A stretch of 46,925 bases of DNA from Nemertoderma westbladi (Eukaryota; Xenacoelomorpha; Nemertodermatida; Nemertodermatidae): the NCBI GenBank assembly GCA_032718475.1, contig JAUCBJ010004910.1, positions 1 to 46,925 of the forward strand. Direction: 5' to 3'. The notes beneath the pieces were generated by a model that saw only the letters and a program-made list of their open reading frames with translations, had not been told where the DNA came from and made no database searches. Below, piece after piece: positions 43,165-46,925 of this stretch. Each line of letters starts with the position of its first letter. The first letter of the stretch is position 1. The position numbers and the translations under genes are program-made.

Positions 43165-45833
43165 GTTCTGCTAAAAGAAAAAGGGGTGCCGCCCCCAGAC
43201 GGTTGTCCGAGCAACAGTTGTCTGGCCAACGGGTTGGAGGTCGTCTACCCGACGTGGTGGTGCATGGGTTGAGCGAACCTCCCCGGGTCAGTCGGAGTCT
43301 GTCCGAATCGGCAACGGGCGTACGGGTACGAACGAATGCTGCGAACGAGATCGGGGAGTTAGACAACGTCGTGAGGAGGAATAAACTTGTGGATCGAACG
43401 GCCGGTAGTCCTGTTGGTACGAGGGCAGCTGGTAGAGGGAGCGCTGTCGGTGGTGTAGGTACGAGGTTGTCTGGGAAACCAGATGTAAGTACGAGGTTGT
43501 CTGGGAAACCAGATGTAAGTACGAGGTTGTCTGGGAAACCGGATGTAGGTACGAGGTTGTCTAGGAAACCGGATGGTGTGACTGTAGGTACCAATAAGTT
43601 ACCCAGTACTACTGGTCCAGTAATTGCGATTGGCGGGAAATCTCCCGCTGGCATTAAGTCGTCCAAAACGGTTGCTAACCGTTCGGTTGCTATGGCACCC
43701 GGTGTGTCTCACTCCGTTCGACCCCGCGGTCGTCCCAGTAAGAGGCTCGCCCCACTCCCCGTAGCCGCCCCGCTCCCGGAACGCGCCTCCAAACGTCGAC
43801 GACTCAGCCTCGGATTCCTCCCGATGGCGAGCGGCCGTCGTGTAGACGACGAGTTCGACTCTACGACCAGCACCTCCGAGAGTTCGCCGACCCGCAGCTC
43901 CCCTCGTAGCGCCCAGTCAACGCCCCGAAGGGACCCGGTGAGGGCGATAGTTCCTTCGGTTGCGACGCGACCGACTCCGTCGCGTAGCAACGCCGAATCC
44001 ACCAAGCAGTCGACAGTGATCGACTCACCGAGTCGGCGTTCTTCTCGGTTGCAGCCCCCTACCGCTAGAGGCGCTACTCCAGTTGGGGCGGCCTCCCCCG
44101 CTAAAGGCGTTACTACAGCCAGCGTAGCCTCCACCAACCTTCACCCAGTGGTCCGTCTACCCAAACTCCCCAATCGGGGCAGCCCAGCCAAACTCGTCAG
44201 TAAGAGCGTGAAACGCATCGTACAGGACATTCTCATCAAAGTCCATCAGTTGAAGGAACTCCGCAAGCAGCGCCGTTCTGTTGTCGGGGATACCGTCCTC
44301 TGGGAGATCTTTGAGAAGGGCGTCTGCTACGCGACCTGTAGAATCCCCAAGTGTCTCACCAAGGTACTACACAGTAAGAGTAACTTCCGACCTCTCTGGA
44401 CTCACGTATTTCTCTTTCATAAAGACCTCCTCGACGGGTTGGGAGGGATGGACGAAGCGACCATGTTGCGTATAGCCGTGGATGAGGAGGAGCAGGAGGA
44501 GGGAGAGGTTGGCGCGAAATCATCAGAGAAGTTGGGGATGCAGCTGAAGGTGGAACAGAGGAGCGTGTCTGATGAGGACCGCTCTGATAAGGGGAAGTCT
44601 TCTGAGTTTGTAACTCCATTGGAAGTTGATAGTGTTGATTCTCCGAAGAAAACAATTGGAACTGCCACACCTGCGTTGGGCGTTTTGCCCAAATCTACGG
44701 GTGTTCTACCCAGTCCCAAGAACGCTTTACCTACGCCCACCAGTGCATTATCGAGTCCCGTAGCAATGGATGCTTTACCTAGTGTCATTGACGGTTTATT
44801 CAGTCCAGCGGGTGTCTCACCCAATGCGACGGGACCTTCTTCCCGTTTTGGTTCCCCGGTGTGGCAGTGGTTCGTTTCCGGCAGTAGCCCCGCAACGCCC
44901 AGCCCCACCCTCGACCGCCCGCTGACCTGTCGAGTTCCCAAGTGTCCCGCCCCCCTGTTGACCCTCACAGACAGACGGCGGTTGAAGGAGCTTTGGGGCC
45001 ATCTGAAACGCCACCACCCAGCCGCGTATGTGCAGGCCCGTCGCATGATACTGCCGACTAAACGAACGAACGTTAAAAGCCCGTCGGTTATACACCCAAC
45101 GGTTGAACCTCCGCCGATCTCCTCCTCTCCCACAAAGGTAACTCTGGTCGCTCCCATAATCACAGAAGAGGAGCGGAGAGAGCACGCGAAAGAACGCCTC
45201 TTCTGGAAGAACTTTATGAAGAAGAAAATATCGCAGATAACAGAGACGATCCCAGTAAGCGAGTTATCTTCTATAATGCGTCTACTCTCCATAACACCGA
45301 CGGTAAAGGCATATGAAGAGAGGGTTACATCCTTCTGCTCTAGGCACAACATGCCTACCACTCTTATGGATCTCATCATGGAAGTATACGATGGAGATGA
45401 CTTTGATGTTGGAGTTCAGGTGGACGTTAATCTCAATCGGAAACCTTCCGGGGCGTTATCGGATGATAAGTACACATTGAAACAGATGGCGCGGTCGTTG
45501 ATGTCAGAGTTCTTACCGGACAGCGCGGTGGAGGAATCTGAGGAAGAGGTTGTAGAAGAAGTAGTTGCGGAGAAAGAGACTGTAGAAGAGAAGGCGGAGG
45601 AAGAGAAGGAAGAGCCTCGTTACTGTTTCTGTAATGATATATTCTACGGGGATATGATAGGCTGCGACTCGGCCGAGCGGTGTTCACATGGGGAGTGGTT
45701 CCATTACTCATGCGTCGATGTTACAGAGGCCCCCACAGGTACCTGGTACTGTCCGGGTTGTCGTAAAACTCGGGCCAATAAGGTTCACTCAGATAGAACG
45801 TTGAAAGGAAAGAAACTGAAGGACTTGGAGTAA
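43165..45833 (+). CDS. THAP/BED-like/ING-PHD protein, exon 4 (zinc fingers, PHD)
   Basis: Entered in phase 1 after CTCTTACAG; residues 350-1238. Seen: basic start (GSAKRKRGAAPRR), four 10-residue repeats TRLSGKPDVS (about 448-488), and a Ser/Pro/Arg-rich disordered region. Two matching fingers follow: TCRIPKC...LWTHVFLFH (Cys 741 to His 768) and TCRVPKC...LWGHLKRHH (Cys 938 to His 966), both CX4C...WxHX4H, like BED fingers. Next are a helical ERLFWKNFMKKKISQI region, a Glu-rich run (about 1139-1167) and a C4HC3 PHD finger (about 1168-1217: YCFCNDIFYGDMIGCD, EWFHYSC, TEAPTGTWYCPGC) of ING type. Known: ING PHD fingers read histone H3 trimethyl-Lys4; the cage Tyr and Trp are present. Predicted nuclear chromatin reader. 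Confidence 0.85.
43459..43578. repeat. 30-bp coding repeat, four copies
   Basis: The unit GTACGAGGTTGTCTGGGAAA plus CCAGATGTAA is repeated in frame (TRLSGKPDVS), with the last copy reading LSRKPDG. Recent expansion inside exon 4. Confidence 0.9.
45617..45770 (+). other. ING-type PHD finger coding segment
   Basis: Cys pairs CFC, IGC/ERC, His in WFH, YSC, and final YCPGC give Cys4-His-Cys3. MIGCD, EWFHYSCV and TEAPTGTWYCPGC match the ING3/4/5 pattern (GCD..., EWFH..CVGL...PKGKWYCP.C). An insertion lengthens the DSAERCSHG segment by about one residue relative to the usual D..CP. Confidence 0.9.
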
Positions 45834-46678
45834 AGTGTTTTACTTTTTGATCAGTTCAAGTGTTTATTTTGTATAGTTTGATAATAGACTCTTTTTCTTT
45901 TTTTATATATGAAGTGTTTGTGTGGCATCCACAAATTAAATATTGTTTTTGTCCGAATGTAAACCGTGCTTACTTTCAGCTTCGCTAGAAGTTTCAGGTT
46001 CAGACAGGTTGAAGTACTCGGCGGTATGGCTGTTGAATGTACATTGTACAATATTGCTGAATTGGGTGAACCGAGATGCGATGAATTCGCTGACTAGAAG
46101 GTCTACCAAACTATAGTATAAAATGTAAAAGTTACACGAATTGGGACTTTCACGCAGCATGTGACATAAACTTATGTTACTTATGTTATGTTACTCGAAA
46201 TAATGATATATAATGAGCAGATGTCCCCTAATCTCTAGACTGGGTGGGTAACTGCAGTCGATTTAAAATCTCAGAAAAACTGAATCTGTATATGTGCCAG
46301 GTATCAATCATAAAGGAAGGATTATATACAATAGTACGAAATGGCTGAAGGTTTTCATTTCATGGATTTCTGGAAAGTTTTATTTCAGCCCACTAGCGGT
46401 AGACTGGAGAACTGCTGAGGGATTACCGTCCTAACAAAGACGCAGCTTGTGGGTAATCTATGGTATGGCTGATCTATGGTATATCTGCTAACTTTCAGCT
46501 AGAACGGATAACAATAACGAAACGAGAGAAGGTTTTAACTTTCAGACATTTCTCCCTCTTGCGGCAAAGTTTAAAACTGTAGATGGAGCAAAGGTCCAAA
46601 GAAAGACTCCAGCCAGTTTTCTAGTACATAATGCCAGTTTTCAGCTTGAACGGAGTTAAATCTAGGAAACTGGATTTA
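45834..46678 (+). other. 3' flank of the THAP/PHD gene
   Basis: AT-rich. ATTAAA at about 45936 is a possible variant polyadenylation signal; no AATAAA is close. No further gene seen. Minus-strand open frames 45851-46160 have no domain. Confidence 0.4.
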
Positions 46679-46748
46679 GGGGGCCTTCATAAAGTACTGT
46701 ATGTAACAAATATTTTCCCGATTTTTTACCCCCCCCCCCCCCCCCCCC
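46679..46748. mobile_element. Left end of the C-tract inverted-repeat element
   Basis: GGGGGCCTTCATAAAGTACT, then ATTTTCCCGATTTTTTACC and a C20 run (46729-46748), closely parallel to 2214-2272. The matching right end is not found before the window ends. Confidence 0.45.
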
Positions 46749-46925
46749 ACAGACAAAAAATATTTAATGTCAATAATACACAATGTTTGTTATGCCAAAA
46801 TACAATATAAATTCAATCAAGATATTTCTACACTACATTCTCCCACGGGCAAGTCAAGTTTTCCATCTATGTTAAAAACAGGTATTACAGTGTCGGAGTC
46901 AATGGTTTCTATGTCCTACTCAATT

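Noticed and set aside
44417-45379. 320-codon minus-strand open frame
   Set aside because: It is antisense to exon 4 in GC-rich DNA and has no domain; the plus-strand PHD frame explains it.
1-46925. tRNA, rRNA or snRNA genes
   Set aside because: Looked for A/B boxes with cloverleaf arms and conserved rRNA/snRNA words by eye; none convincing. A covariance-model scan would be decisive.

Overview
The window looks like intron-containing, AT-rich, repeat-laden nuclear DNA from an invertebrate animal. The evidence is a spliced THAP/PHD gene, a rhodopsin-like GPCR frame, EGF-like modules, and relics of many animal transposon classes (hAT, RTE-type and jockey/CR1-like LINEs, Penelope-like, BEL/Pao, MITEs). 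I cannot place it in a phylum from sequence alone. Two base-level signatures stand out: twelve poly-G or poly-C runs of 15 bases or more, and nine copies of the palindrome TAGGCCTA.

Region by region. 1-6.8 kb: a decayed BED-finger hAT transposase split by an RTE-type LINE, into which a second copy of the same LINE has inserted with a 12-bp target-site duplication; an inverted-repeat element with C-tracts lies just before it. 6.9-8.1 kb: a Penelope-like relic with RT and GIY-YIG pieces. 8.1-10 kb: no gene seen. 10.0-11.0 kb (minus): a one-exon GPCR frame broken by a single TAA. 11.0-20 kb: mostly non-coding, with a 63-bp tandem repeat, two inverted copies of one jockey/CR1-like LINE, a small RT relic, and the first copy of a 0.5-kb duplicated segment. 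20.3-22.7 kb: the second copy of that segment, an EGF-repeat gene fragment, and a third truncated copy of the RTE-type LINE. 23.0 kb: a TIR MITE. 24.4-29.8 kb: a decayed BEL/Pao element with short terminal repeats. 30.3-31.5 kb (minus): the 3' end of another LINE. 31.6-35.9 kb: a second, GC-rich BEL/Pao element, gag to protease only.

36.5-45.8 kb: the one clearly intact host gene. Four exons join in consistent phase to give a predicted protein of 1,238 residues: an N-terminal THAP zinc finger, two CRxPKC-type (BED-like) zinc fingers, a Glu-rich stretch and a C-terminal ING-type PHD finger. Its third intron is almost entirely a minisatellite of about 55 copies of the exon-3 end plus its 5' splice site (AAG|GTAAGAG). 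The main unit is 48 bp, so using the second donor instead of the first adds exactly 16 residues. A shorter unit variant then introduces a stop. This splice-donor array inside a chromatin-reader gene is the most unusual thing in the window.

All reads are by eye; exon joins, family names and copy counts need the computations stated under each item.
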